Made by a program: the position numbers and the translations under genes. The notes beneath the pieces were generated by a model. That model made no database searches, was not told the origin of the DNA, and saw only the letters and a list, made by a program, of their open reading frames with translations. 7,724 nucleotides of DNA from Clostridia bacterium (GTDB lineage: Bacteria > Bacillota > Clostridia > Christensenellales > Aristaeellaceae): contig JAFUGB010000275.1 in assembly GCA_017469605.1 (NCBI GenBank), positions 1 to 7,724 on the forward strand. Direction: 5' to 3'. Below are positions 1-7,438 of this stretch, piece after piece (position 1 is the first letter of the stretch; every line of letters starts with the position of its first letter).

Positions 1-637
1 ATATCAGGTTGGACCTTTCGCCTGTGATGATCAGGCCGATCATTGAAGCCGCCAGGAGCATATATTTGCGTATCCTGGATGTTTTATTTGACAGCCATAA
101 CGAATAAAACAGCAATATCGCCGCGGCCACAGAAATGACGTTGGGGTATTCGGATAAGCCGTAATAGCCGTTTTTCCTGCTGATCCTTATTTGCTCCATA
201 TACAGTTTTTTCCCGGACAGGAAGGGCGACAGAAGCGAAAGAAATGACTTTTTAAAAACAGCCTCAAGCAATACGACGGTTATTGTTACACTGGAAAAAA
301 ACACCAGCGTTTTCATCATGATTTCCAAATTGATTTTCTCCGGAGAGGAAAAAACGGCTATGCTCATCAGGATCAACATGAAAAGATATAAATTGTACGC
401 ATGGATGGGCTGTCGGGACGAGAACAGGCATACAAATACGCACGTGATATTGAACAGCCATTTGCGGTATACCGACCGGATTCTGATCCGGCCGGCATTT
501 AATATAACAGCGGCTGTCAACAACAAACCGCAGGCGCCGCATATGGTTCCTGCGCCAATATTGACCGCAGAAAAGAAGCTGTATACACATATGGCGCCCG
601 TCATTAAAACTGTCAGTATTTCGTATTGCCTTCTCAT
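1..637 (-). CDS. O-antigen/capsule polymerase-like membrane protein (Wzy-type), N-terminal part
   Basis: This reading frame is open from an ATG at 637 to the window edge, giving 212 codons with the C-terminus missing. It is strongly hydrophobic, with likely membrane segments near residues 9-27, 30-48, 62-74, 82-97, 108-126, 166-185 and 192-206, separated by short Arg/Lys-rich loops. The last residues read ITGERSNLI, which resembles the TG-(S/K/E)R-x-x-L signature of O-antigen ligase/polymerase family proteins. Such proteins join lipid-linked repeat units on the outer face of the membrane. The start is supported by GAGG at 646-649, eight bases upstream. The gene begins 72 bp after the glycosyltransferase and points the same way, so it probably belongs to the same operon. 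Fold and context support a Wzy-like role. A flippase is less likely given the TGER motif, but the missing half prevents certainty. Confidence 0.75.
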   Translation of the reverse strand, partial: MRRQYEILTVLMTGAICVYSFFSAVNIGAGTICGACGLLLTAAVILNAGRIRIRSVYRKWLFNITCVFVCLFSSRQPIHAYNLYLFMLILMSIAVFSSPEKINLEIMMKTLVFFSSVTITVVLLEAVFKKSFLSLLSPFLSGKKLYMEQIRISRKNGYYGLSEYPNVISVAAAILLFYSLWLSNKTSRIRKYMLLAASMIGLIITGERSNLI

Positions 638-709
638 TCAGTCAACCTCAAATCATAGGCCGCGCGCCGTCCAACCGCGGCAATTGCATCAATGAGCCGC
701 TTTCATTTG
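638..709 (-). other. Short intergenic gap with GC-rich inverted repeat
   Basis: This 72-bp gap separates the glycosyltransferase stop from the polymerase-like gene. It holds a 6-bp inverted repeat, GCCGCG at 659-664 and CGCGGC at 676-681, with an 11-base loop. No U-tract follows on either strand, so it does not look like an intrinsic terminator. It may slow transcription or simply be a structured spacer. The ribosome binding site of the next gene lies at its low-coordinate end. Confidence 0.4.
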
Positions 710-1822
710 TCATTGCAATCCCCTGTTTTCAGATATCCCTGCGCTTTTTATTCTTTTTACCGCGGCTGCGCCGCATTTTTCCGCGCGCGCTCCAAGCCAT
801 ATCATAAACGCCGAATACGTCCGGGCAAACACCCATATAAATCTGGCGCTCGGCTTGAGCAGCCTGTGTTCCACGTTTTTTATGGCGGTTTTATAGGGCT
901 CTCTTCTGATCAGCCGATGAAGCTCCTTAAGCTTTTGGATGAAAGGCGCGCGGTTTTGCCCTGTGAAAAAATAAACGGATAGGCTGACCTCAAGCCGCCG
1001 CATAACATAGATATAAAAGGCTTTTTCAAAGTCCTTTTCACTTTCCTTTTTGTATTTTGCAATATATTCGTTGATCCTTTTAAAAATACGCCTGTTGATT
1101 TCCAATGTAGTGGGTTTGAATCCCGGACTGTTGGAGCCAAGCACTTTCCGATAATTATATACAACATCGGTGATATAGCTTACCGACCCGCAGTGCTCCA
1201 AATATTCGAGGACAAAAAGATTATCCTCATATATTCCCAGCACGTACGTATCAAATCGTATGCCGTTGTCCTCTATGATCCCCCTTTTATACAGTTTGTT
1301 CCATAGGCTGCCCAAACCGGCGGGCTCGCTCCGGGTCCCCGGGCGCGGATTGTATCCGTAGCCGATGCACGCCCTTTCGTATTGCGTAATCCACTGCTTT
1401 TCGGACACGGTAAAGGCTTGATCAAAGATCCGGATTTTCCTTTTCCTTTCGCCGTCAACAAAATTCACATTGCCCACGATCAAATCCGCGCCTGTCTTCT
1501 GATACGCTTTATACAGCAGCTCCAGGCCATTGTCCGCCAGCCAGTCGTCCGCGTCCATAAAAGCCAGCAGTTCTCCCGCGGCCGCGTTCAGTCCGGCGTT
1601 CCTGGCCGCGCAAACGCCCTGATTTTCCTGCCTTATGTATCGGAATCTTTTATCTTTACCAGCGTATTCCCGGCAAATCGCTTCGCTGCAATCTGTTGAT
1701 CCGTCATTGATAAGGATAACCTCAAAATTTTTGAAAGTCTGTTCTATAATTGAGTCAAAGCATTCAGAAAGATACTTTTCCGCGTTATATACCGGAATAA
1801 TGATGCTGATCTGAGGCGCCAT
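710..1822 (-). CDS. Family 2 glycosyltransferase
   Basis: A 370-residue GT-A fold glycosyltransferase of the GT2 type, expected to transfer a sugar from a nucleotide sugar to the lipid-linked repeat unit at the cytoplasmic membrane face. Visible motifs are the N-terminal strand SIIIPVYN (6-13), INDGSTD (38-44) for nucleotide binding, the NQGVCAARN region (67-75), the metal-binding DADDW (90-94) and an ED pair in GIYEDN (199-200), placed where GT2 enzymes carry the catalytic base. Residues about 328-346 form an aromatic, hydrophobic stretch followed by a basic tail, possibly a membrane-associated C-terminus. The frame is open further upstream to an ATG at 1897, but that start lies inside the preceding gene, has no spaced ribosome binding site and adds 25 residues foreign to the family. 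The ATG at 1822 has GGAGGGG six bases upstream and begins right before the first beta strand. Donor and acceptor cannot be told from sequence. Confidence 0.93.
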   Translation of the reverse strand: MAPQISIIIPVYNAEKYLSECFDSIIEQTFKNFEVILINDGSTDCSEAICREYAGKDKRFRYIRQENQGVCAARNAGLNAAAGELLAFMDADDWLADNGLELLYKAYQKTGADLIVGNVNFVDGERKRKIRIFDQAFTVSEKQWITQYERACIGYGYNPRPGTRSEPAGLGSLWNKLYKRGIIEDNGIRFDTYVLGIYEDNLFVLEYLEHCGSVSYITDVVYNYRKVLGSNSPGFKPTTLEINRRIFKRINEYIAKYKKESEKDFEKAFYIYVMRRLEVSLSVYFFTGQNRAPFIQKLKELHRLIRREPYKTAIKNVEHRLLKPSARFIWVFARTYSAFMIWLGARAEKCGAAAVKRIKSAGISENRGLQ

Positions 1823-1828
1823 GGTTTT

Positions 1829-1835
1829 CCCCTCC
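1829..1835 (-). promoter_or_regulatory. Ribosome binding site deciding the glycosyltransferase start
   Basis: The minus strand reads GGAGGGG here, six bases before the ATG at 1822. This favours the 370-residue product over the longer frame starting at 1897. That upstream ATG has its purine-rich run (GGAGGAGG) directly abutting it, with no spacing. Confidence 0.8.
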
Positions 1836-1868
1836 AGTATTTGATTGGTGCTCCGCCAAACTGCTGGT

Positions 1869-3167
1869 TCATTTGTAAACGCTTCCGTTAAAATCATCCT
1901 CCTCCAGGCCGGGCAGGATCATTTCCTCACCGGTTTCCGAGATCACATGAACAAGCCGCTGGATCGCGAGCATCTCCTTTTTCATCCGCTCCACGGTATC
2001 CGCGCTCCCCAGGACGCGAACCGTGATCTGGGCAAGGCGTCCCTTCATCGCCCGGGTGATCGTATCGCCTTCAGGATGCGCCAGCACAACCTCCAGAACC
2101 CCGGGAAGCCTTTGGACATCCTCCAGCCCTGTGATCTTCGCAATCTTCCCGGGCTTGCAGAGCAGTGAAACATTATAGGCATATTTCCCGCCAAGAAAAG
2201 GATCGGCTTTCTTGTCCATATCCGGTTCGCCCATATCGCCAGTCAGGGCGAAATGGATCAGCATATCCAACGGGTCATAACCGCACACGCCCCTGAGATT
2301 GATATATTCCAGGCTTCCTGTCAAACGATAGCCGATATCATATACCGCACATGTTCCGTCAACGATCTTGCACTGCATGAACATCATGCCGTTCCGAATT
2401 CCAACGGAGCGGAACATCGCTTCCATTTTGGGCGCCTCTTCCCTTAGAAACCTGGGCTGGACCGCGGCCGGATAGGTATACCCAGCGGGCAGCGGGAGCT
2501 CTCCCTCCTGGTTGTGCTTCACATGCCGGTTCCCCAGCAGGGTCATATAGTATTTTCCATCAGCAAAAAGCCAGAAAACGGTTACTTCCTTATTGTCGAT
2601 ATACCGCTCCACCAACACCTGCTTCGTTTTGGAGGCTTCCGAAGCAAAAATGAACGCCTGCATCAGCTCATTCTTGTTTGCGCACACGCTAATCCCCCGG
2701 GAGCCGCTGCCGTCCACCGGTTTTACGATGACAGGATAGTCGATTTGCGCCGCTGTTTCATCAAGCCTTTCCAGCGCAACATCATATTCCGGAATGGTGG
2801 GGATTTCATATTTTCGCAGCAGGGGCTTATATTTTCTTTTATCAATAAATATTTTAAACTGTTCCCGCGTCCCATACGCGGGCAGGCCGGCCTTTTCGCA
2901 TATCTCCGCATAATAGGGCAAAACGGAATCGGTAAACCCTGTGATCACGCCGTCAAATTTCCTTTCCCTGACCAACGCCGCCATGGCATCTGTATCGCTT
3001 GTGTTTTCAAAATACGCCTCGTCCGCAATTTGCTTGGCCGGGGATTGTTCCATTGGGTACCAGTCAGCCACGCCCGTAATAATTCCCATGCGCCGGGCAT
3101 GCTTCACGATTTGGCAGGATATTCTTGAGCCGCCTAAAATCAGCAGGCGCTTTCCTTGCAGATTCAT
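1869..3167 (-). CDS. ATP-grasp ligase (L-amino-acid-ligase / CarB-like), second of two
   Basis: A 432-residue ATP-grasp enzyme. These enzymes activate a carboxylate as an acyl phosphate with ATP and join it to an amine or similar nucleophile. In order: a pre-ATP-grasp Rossmann-like start (LLILGGSRIS, 8-17); DKRKYK (109-114); the ATP-binding strand and glycine loop YPVIVKPVDGSGSRG (144-158) with Lys149; the hinge VERYIDNKE (186-194); and a C-terminal region after about residue 335 resembling the carboxy domain of L-amino acid ligases. The usual metal-binding E-x-N-x-R near the end of the grasp domain reads VYDIGYRLTG (275-284), so Asp277 and Gly279 replace Glu and Asn. The start codon overlaps the stop of the fusion gene as ATGA, with an AGGGAAGAAGAGG purine run just before it, so translation is probably coupled. 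The context suggests amide modification of a sugar or precursor. The substrate is unknown, and activity is a little uncertain because of the altered metal site. Confidence 0.88.
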   Translation of the reverse strand: MNLQGKRLLILGGSRISCQIVKHARRMGIITGVADWYPMEQSPAKQIADEAYFENTSDTDAMAALVRERKFDGVITGFTDSVLPYYAEICEKAGLPAYGTREQFKIFIDKRKYKPLLRKYEIPTIPEYDVALERLDETAAQIDYPVIVKPVDGSGSRGISVCANKNELMQAFIFASEASKTKQVLVERYIDNKEVTVFWLFADGKYYMTLLGNRHVKHNQEGELPLPAGYTYPAAVQPRFLREEAPKMEAMFRSVGIRNGMMFMQCKIVDGTCAVYDIGYRLTGSLEYINLRGVCGYDPLDMLIHFALTGDMGEPDMDKKADPFLGGKYAYNVSLLCKPGKIAKITGLEDVQRLPGVLEVVLAHPEGDTITRAMKGRLAQITVRVLGSADTVERMKKEMLAIQRLVHVISETGEEMILPGLEEDDFNGSVYK

Positions 3168-4954
3168 CCTCTTCTTCCCTCATTTCCCGCTGCCCGCATT
3201 CCATCCATCATCGCTTTTCTGTCCCTGAGAAGGGTTTCATGCCATTCATGAACAGCGGCCACAATGGCATGCATATCCCCTTCGCCATATCGCTGATCGC
3301 AGATCAGCGACAGTTCATTTTCTCTGATGCCCTGGGGCGCGCCCATTGTCTCGGGCCAATGCACCGGACAATAGATGCCCCGGGCAGACAGGAATTTTTT
3401 CAGGGAATCCCTGTCCTCCGTTTTCAGAAAAATGGGAACAAAAATCGGCGTATCCCGGCTTAAATCAATCTGCGGGAACGACAGGACCTCCCCCTCCAAA
3501 TCCTTGAGTCCCTTGATCAGCAGCGCCGCGTTTCTTCTGCGCTTATCGATCACTTGGCCTGCATCCACCCGCCGTATGATATTCTCGGACGTGCCGTCAA
3601 TTTTAAGCAGCCGATCCGCATGTATCAGCTCGTTTTCAAACTTCGCCTGCGCCAAAAGGAAGCTTTCCTTCCTTTTGACGCTGCCGGTGAGGTAATCATA
3701 TTTTTCTTTCATGGCAGCAATTTTTTCGCGCACGGTCTCATTGCTTTCCGCGGTGGGTTTCCCGCTGAGCTTTCCCCTTCTTTTTCCCAGCCAACCGCCC
3801 GTTGGGACGGCAAACCATTTTCTCAGGCTGGCGACCACATAATCGCTTGCCGCGCAGGCAGGCTCCTCCCGCAGAAGCGAATGCGTCCTATCCTGGATGA
3901 TCACAGCGCCCAGGGCATGCAGCTGGGAAATAGCCGCGTGCGCCTGCTTCGCGCCCAAGCCAAAGTAGCTCATGATCAGGACTACATCCCCGCTGCCGGC
4001 ACGGGGCAGCTGGTATGTAAATTGCCCTTCCTTGTATCCAACCTGGTAAAACACCGTTTTAATTCCCCGGTCAAGAAATGCCTGCAGCATGGATACGCAG
4101 CAATAGGATGGAACGTATGCCTTCCCCACCCGACGGCTGTCCAGAATATCCCGAAGGGCCAAATCGATCGCGCTCCTGCCGGAAAACGTAAAGCAGCCGT
4201 CTTCCATCACGGGAAGCCAGGCAATGCCGTTTTCCCGGCCCTCCATCTTGTTTCCCGCAAGCCAGAAATAGCTGCCTATTTCAGCATACGTCATGCCCGT
4301 CCATTGCTTTCCTTCCATATAATGCTCCTTTAAAACGCTGTAGCACCCATAGTCTTTCAGGCAATCGGTTCCGCGAATTGAAACATCAGCATGCCTCAAA
4401 ACCTTCAAAAAGGTATCGCGCATGATCCCGGCATCCTGCGCCAGCGATATGGATTGAACGTATTGTATATCCGCCCTGAAGCGTTCGTCCCATGGCAGGC
4501 TGTTTCTTCCGTTCACCTGCGCCAGCCCCGTCAAACCCGGCCTTACCGCGTGCCTTTTGCGGAATTCCGCCGGATAATGGGGCAGATAATAAATGGAAAG
4601 CGGGCGCGGCCCCACAAAGCTCATGTCCCCTCTGAGAATATTGATCAGTTGGGGCAGCTCATCAAGGCTGCCTGCGCGCATGAACCTGCCAAATTTCGTC
4701 AGCCGTTTTGCGTCCGGCAGAAGACGCCCATCCTCGCCGGCCTCATCGGTCATGCTGCGGAACTTGCAGAGATAGAATATCCGCTCATTTTTCCCCGGCC
4801 TTGGCTGCTTGAAAAGGACGGGGCTTCCCAGCCTTGCCCGGACAAGAAAGGCAATAAGCAACATCAGCGGGCTGAGCGCCAGCAGACCCAGGAAGGCTAT
4901 AACAATATCCAGCATCCTTTTGATATATCTTCGGTACAGTCCCTTTTCATCCAT
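3164..4954 (-). CDS. Fusion: PglC/EpsL-type phosphoglycosyl transferase + PLP-fold aminotransferase-like domain
   Basis: A 596-residue two-domain protein. Residues 1 to about 205 are a complete monotopic phosphoglycosyl transferase, which moves a phospho-sugar from UDP-sugar to undecaprenyl phosphate. They contain a reentrant membrane helix with a Ser-Pro break (ALSPLML, 26-32), CKFRSM (63-68), the catalytic Asp-Glu pair in LDELPQ (Asp98, Glu99), MSFVGPRP (111-118) and RPGLTGLAQVNGRN (138-151). Stand-alone homologues are about 200 residues long. From about residue 213 a second domain has the layout of DegT-like PLP-dependent enzymes: SGRSAIDLALRD (258-269), the likely pyridine-binding Asp355 in IIQDRTH, the likely Schiff-base Lys379 in SLRKWF followed by PTGGW, and CPVHWP plus LSLICDQRY near the end. 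The gene starts 39 bp after the first ATP-grasp gene with only a weak ribosome binding site, and its stop overlaps the next start. A strong internal ribosome binding site and ATG lie at the domain junction. What the PLP-fold half does is not known. Keeping both Asp and Lys suggests it can still bind PLP. Confidence 0.88.
   Translation of the reverse strand: MDEKGLYRRYIKRMLDIVIAFLGLLALSPLMLLIAFLVRARLGSPVLFKQPRPGKNERIFYLCKFRSMTDEAGEDGRLLPDAKRLTKFGRFMRAGSLDELPQLINILRGDMSFVGPRPLSIYYLPHYPAEFRKRHAVRPGLTGLAQVNGRNSLPWDERFRADIQYVQSISLAQDAGIMRDTFLKVLRHADVSIRGTDCLKDYGCYSVLKEHYMEGKQWTGMTYAEIGSYFWLAGNKMEGRENGIAWLPVMEDGCFTFSGRSAIDLALRDILDSRRVGKAYVPSYCCVSMLQAFLDRGIKTVFYQVGYKEGQFTYQLPRAGSGDVVLIMSYFGLGAKQAHAAISQLHALGAVIIQDRTHSLLREEPACAASDYVVASLRKWFAVPTGGWLGKRRGKLSGKPTAESNETVREKIAAMKEKYDYLTGSVKRKESFLLAQAKFENELIHADRLLKIDGTSENIIRRVDAGQVIDKRRRNAALLIKGLKDLEGEVLSFPQIDLSRDTPIFVPIFLKTEDRDSLKKFLSARGIYCPVHWPETMGAPQGIRENELSLICDQRYGEGDMHAIVAAVHEWHETLLRDRKAMMDGMRAAGNEGRRG
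4316..4331 (-). promoter_or_regulatory. Internal ribosome binding site and in-frame ATG inside the fusion gene
   Basis: On the minus strand AAAGGAG (4331-4325) stands six bases before an in-frame ATG (4318-4316). That ATG encodes Met213, which lies between the phosphoglycosyl transferase and the PLP-fold domain. This is a better initiation site than that of the full-length gene. It could drive a separate 384-residue PLP-fold product, or it could be a leftover from when the two domains were separate genes. Confidence 0.6.
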
Positions 4955-4993
4955 GGCTTTTTCATCCGTTTCATCTTTCGTACGCGTGGATCA

Positions 4994-6067
4994 TCATATC
5001 TTTCCGTGCCTGTTGAATACCTCTTCACTTTCCAGGATAATGGGCTGAATATCCACATCCCTGAGAAAAACATACGGTTTATCATATTGATGGTATAGAT
5101 CCCTTTCCACACCGCCGCAATTGCCATCCTCCAGGATTTTGATGGTATCCTCAATCAGGTCAAACCCCGCGCGCGCCATGACCCCTGTATACGCCATATG
5201 CCGAATATTGATTTCCGTTACTTTCAAATTGCCCTGCCCGTCCTCCTTTAAATCAAAGGAAAGGACGCCATGGGCCGATACGCCAAGCTTTTTCTCCAAG
5301 TATTTTACGCATCTGTCGCAGAATTCGTTGATGCGGTCCTCATTCAGGAAGCGTCCAAAATGGGTATTTCCGGTCACATGAGAGGGCGCGGTATTGGCCA
5401 TGACATATTCCACGCACTCAAGCGCGGCGCCCTTCACATACTCGCCGTTGTAATAGAGCATCTGATTTGCCAGATGCCGCCCCGGCAAAAATTCAGAAAC
5501 GGTAAATTCCGGAATGTTCCCATTGATGAAAAGCCAGCTTTTAAAGCTGTTCATGCCGTCAAGGCGCAGGGAGCCGCGGCCGCCCGTTCCTTCGGCGGCG
5601 CGAATCCAGCACGGAAAACCGATCTTTTCAACCTCCGCATACGCTGGCTGATCCTGCGTTACTTTGATTGTTCGGGGAATAAACTCCGTACCCGCCAGGA
5701 GCTCCGCCATCATGGATTTATTTCTGAGCGATGCGGACAGCCGCTTGTCCGTCATGAATACAGGGCAGGGATATCTGCCGTTCTTTTCATAATAATCGCC
5801 CCAGGCGATGATTTCGCTTTCCGGTTGAACAAAGGCATAATCCACATGTTCTTTTTTTACCAATCGTTCAATACACGGAAAATACGCATCTGAACCGCAG
5901 CGCGGAACGACATAACACGCGTCAACGAGCCCTTTTATATAAAAGCCCACGGCCTTTTTCTCAATATCGCAGCCCACGATCTTATAATCGGGATGCTTCT
6001 CCCTGATGATGGACGCAATGGAGCGGGGCGTAAGCCCGCCGATCCCTGTTAACAAAATCGTTTTCAT
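4994..6067 (-). CDS. ATP-grasp ligase (carbamoyl-phosphate-synthase-like), first of two
   Basis: A 357-residue ATP-grasp protein. It has an N-terminal Rossmann-like domain (LLTGIGGLTPRSI, 5-17), LRNKSMM (114-120) where the first ATP-binding lysine falls, the strand and glycine loop FPCWIRAAEGTGGRGS (151-166), the hinge SEFLPGRH (191-198) and the metal-binding end SFDLKED...VTEINIRHM, with Glu285 and Asn287 as likely ligands. At the position usually held by a second ATP-binding lysine it has Arg156. The family makes amide-type bonds from carboxylates and amines with ATP. The start is supported by GGAAGG seven bases upstream (6075-6080). It begins 15 bp after the EpsN-like aminotransferase, the tightest gap in the operon apart from the ATGA overlap, suggesting linked function. 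A reasonable inference is acylation of the new amino group on the sugar with an amino acid or other acid, but the substrate is not visible from the sequence. Confidence 0.88.
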   Translation of the reverse strand: MKTILLTGIGGLTPRSIASIIREKHPDYKIVGCDIEKKAVGFYIKGLVDACYVVPRCGSDAYFPCIERLVKKEHVDYAFVQPESEIIAWGDYYEKNGRYPCPVFMTDKRLSASLRNKSMMAELLAGTEFIPRTIKVTQDQPAYAEVEKIGFPCWIRAAEGTGGRGSLRLDGMNSFKSWLFINGNIPEFTVSEFLPGRHLANQMLYYNGEYVKGAALECVEYVMANTAPSHVTGNTHFGRFLNEDRINEFCDRCVKYLEKKLGVSAHGVLSFDLKEDGQGNLKVTEINIRHMAYTGVMARAGFDLIEDTIKILEDGNCGGVERDLYHQYDKPYVFLRDVDIQPIILESEEVFNRHGKI

Positions 6068-6082
6068 AGCGCATCCTTCCTT

Positions 6083-7351
6083 TTATTGAAAGCATCTGTG
6101 AATGATATCAATGATTCCGTCCTGCTGCTCCGTCGTCATCTTGTTATCGCTCGGCAGGCATAATCCCCTTCGGAAAATATCTGCTCCGACATCGCTGCCG
6201 GCCGCGGCAATGAACGCGCGGTCACGGTACACCGGCTGCATGTGCATTGGCTTCCAGATCGGGCGTCCTTCGGCATTGAAGCTGGAAAGCGCCTCCAGGA
6301 TTTCAGTTGGACAGCTTTTCCCGGGTTCATACACATAAGAAGCATCCATTTCCTGCCGATGGGTTTCACACATGGCGTTTTCATCAATCACCATACAGGA
6401 CAGCCAGAAGTTGGGTTCGCTCCTTTGGGGATCATAGGGATTCATGCGAACAGGAAGATCGGAAAGCCCCTCTTTATATCGCCGGTATATTGCCTTCTTT
6501 TGGGCAATGTGCTCCTCCAGATATGGAAACTGTCCGCGTATAATTCCGGCGATAATATTGCTCATCCGATAGTTGTAGCCAATTTCCGCATGCTGATACC
6601 AGGGAGCGCCCTCACGGCTTTGGGTGGACCACTTGCGCACTTTGGCCGCATCCTCCCGATCGTTGGTCACAAACATTCCGCCGCTGGAGCCTGTAATGAT
6701 TTTATTCCCATTAAATGAAAGACAATTATACTGTCCCAGATTTCCGCACTTCACCCATTGCCCGTTGAACTTGTATTTTGCGCCCAGCGCTTCGGCGGCG
6801 TCCTCAATGATCATTGCGCCGTGGCGGCGGGCAATCCGCCTGATTTCTTCCATCCTTCCGGGCGTCCCATACAGATGAACCACCACGATCAGCCCTACTT
6901 CCGGATACAGCCGAAAGGCTTTTTCAAGCGCTTCCGGGCACATATTCCAGGATCCCGGCTCCGTATCGATAAAAACGGCTTCCCCATCTTCATAGGTAAC
7001 CGGGTTTACCGAAGCGGCAAAGGTCATATCCGAACAGAAAACACGATGCTTCTGAAGCGTGCCCATCCCCGGCCGTGCCCTGCCATAAAGCTTTTCACCA
7101 GCCAGTTTAATGGCCAGATGCAGCGCCGATGTACCCGAAGAAAGCGCCACGGCATACTGAACGCCAATATAATCCGCCATGATTTTCTCTATCCGGTTGA
7201 TGTTGTCCCCCACCGTGGAAATCCAGTTTTTTCTGAATGCCTGATCTACCCATTTTTGTTCGTCGCCATGGGTTGTTGGCGACGCGAGCCAAACTTTCGC
7301 GTGAAACGGTTTGATCCCAGCAAAACGGGAATCAGAAGAAAACTTATTCAT
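6083..7351 (-). CDS. epsN: DegT/DnrJ/EryC1/StrS sugar aminotransferase, EpsN/PglE type
   Basis: A 422-residue PLP-dependent aminotransferase expected to convert a UDP-4-keto-6-deoxy amino sugar into the 4-amino sugar, using glutamate as donor, in the cytoplasm. The full fold-type I set is visible: SSGTSALHLA (71-80) for the PLP phosphate, the VFCSDMTFAAS stretch (104-114), EDAAEALGA with Asp184 contacting the pyridine ring, SFNGNKIIT with Lys217 as the Schiff-base lysine, SGGM just after it, GYNYRMSN (258-265), RPIWKPMHMQPVY (363-375) and a final CLPSDNKM. These follow Bacillus EpsN and Campylobacter PglE closely as I remember them, and the length is only slightly above the roughly 390 residues usual for those. 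The start at 7351 has GGGAG nine bases upstream. It is the first gene after the leader. The symbol marks family resemblance only; the matching 4,6-dehydratase is not in this window. Confidence 0.92.
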   Translation of the reverse strand: MNKFSSDSRFAGIKPFHAKVWLASPTTHGDEQKWVDQAFRKNWISTVGDNINRIEKIMADYIGVQYAVALSSGTSALHLAIKLAGEKLYGRARPGMGTLQKHRVFCSDMTFAASVNPVTYEDGEAVFIDTEPGSWNMCPEALEKAFRLYPEVGLIVVVHLYGTPGRMEEIRRIARRHGAMIIEDAAEALGAKYKFNGQWVKCGNLGQYNCLSFNGNKIITGSSGGMFVTNDREDAAKVRKWSTQSREGAPWYQHAEIGYNYRMSNIIAGIIRGQFPYLEEHIAQKKAIYRRYKEGLSDLPVRMNPYDPQRSEPNFWLSCMVIDENAMCETHRQEMDASYVYEPGKSCPTEILEALSSFNAEGRPIWKPMHMQPVYRDRAFIAAAGSDVGADIFRRGLCLPSDNKMTTEQQDGIIDIIHRCFQ

Positions 7352-7438
7352 TTGCTTTTACTCCCTTGGGAACTGTTGTATTTTTCTCTGCCGCTTTTTG
7401 TTCAGCAAGCGCATCCGTAACGGTGTTTTTTCCCGAAA

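Noticed and set aside
659..681. GC-rich inverted repeat as a terminator between the glycosyltransferase and polymerase genes
   Set aside because: It has a 6-bp stem with an 11-base loop and no T-tract on either strand. The downstream gene has its own ribosome binding site and the same direction, so termination is not supported.
1823..1897. Longer N-terminus for the glycosyltransferase starting at 1897
   Set aside because: The extra 25 residues overlap the preceding gene and do not fit the GT2 fold. The ATG at 1822 has a well-placed GGAGGGG.
3554..4333. Long plus-strand open frame (259 codons) opposite the fusion gene
   Set aside because: It runs antisense to a clearly conserved enzyme, shows no recognisable motif and has no family-like composition. 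It is best explained as the complement of real coding sequence.
4391..5098. Plus-strand open frame of 235 codons
   Set aside because: It lies opposite the phosphoglycosyl transferase domain and the end of the first ATP-grasp gene. It has no recognisable domain, so it is treated as an antisense shadow.
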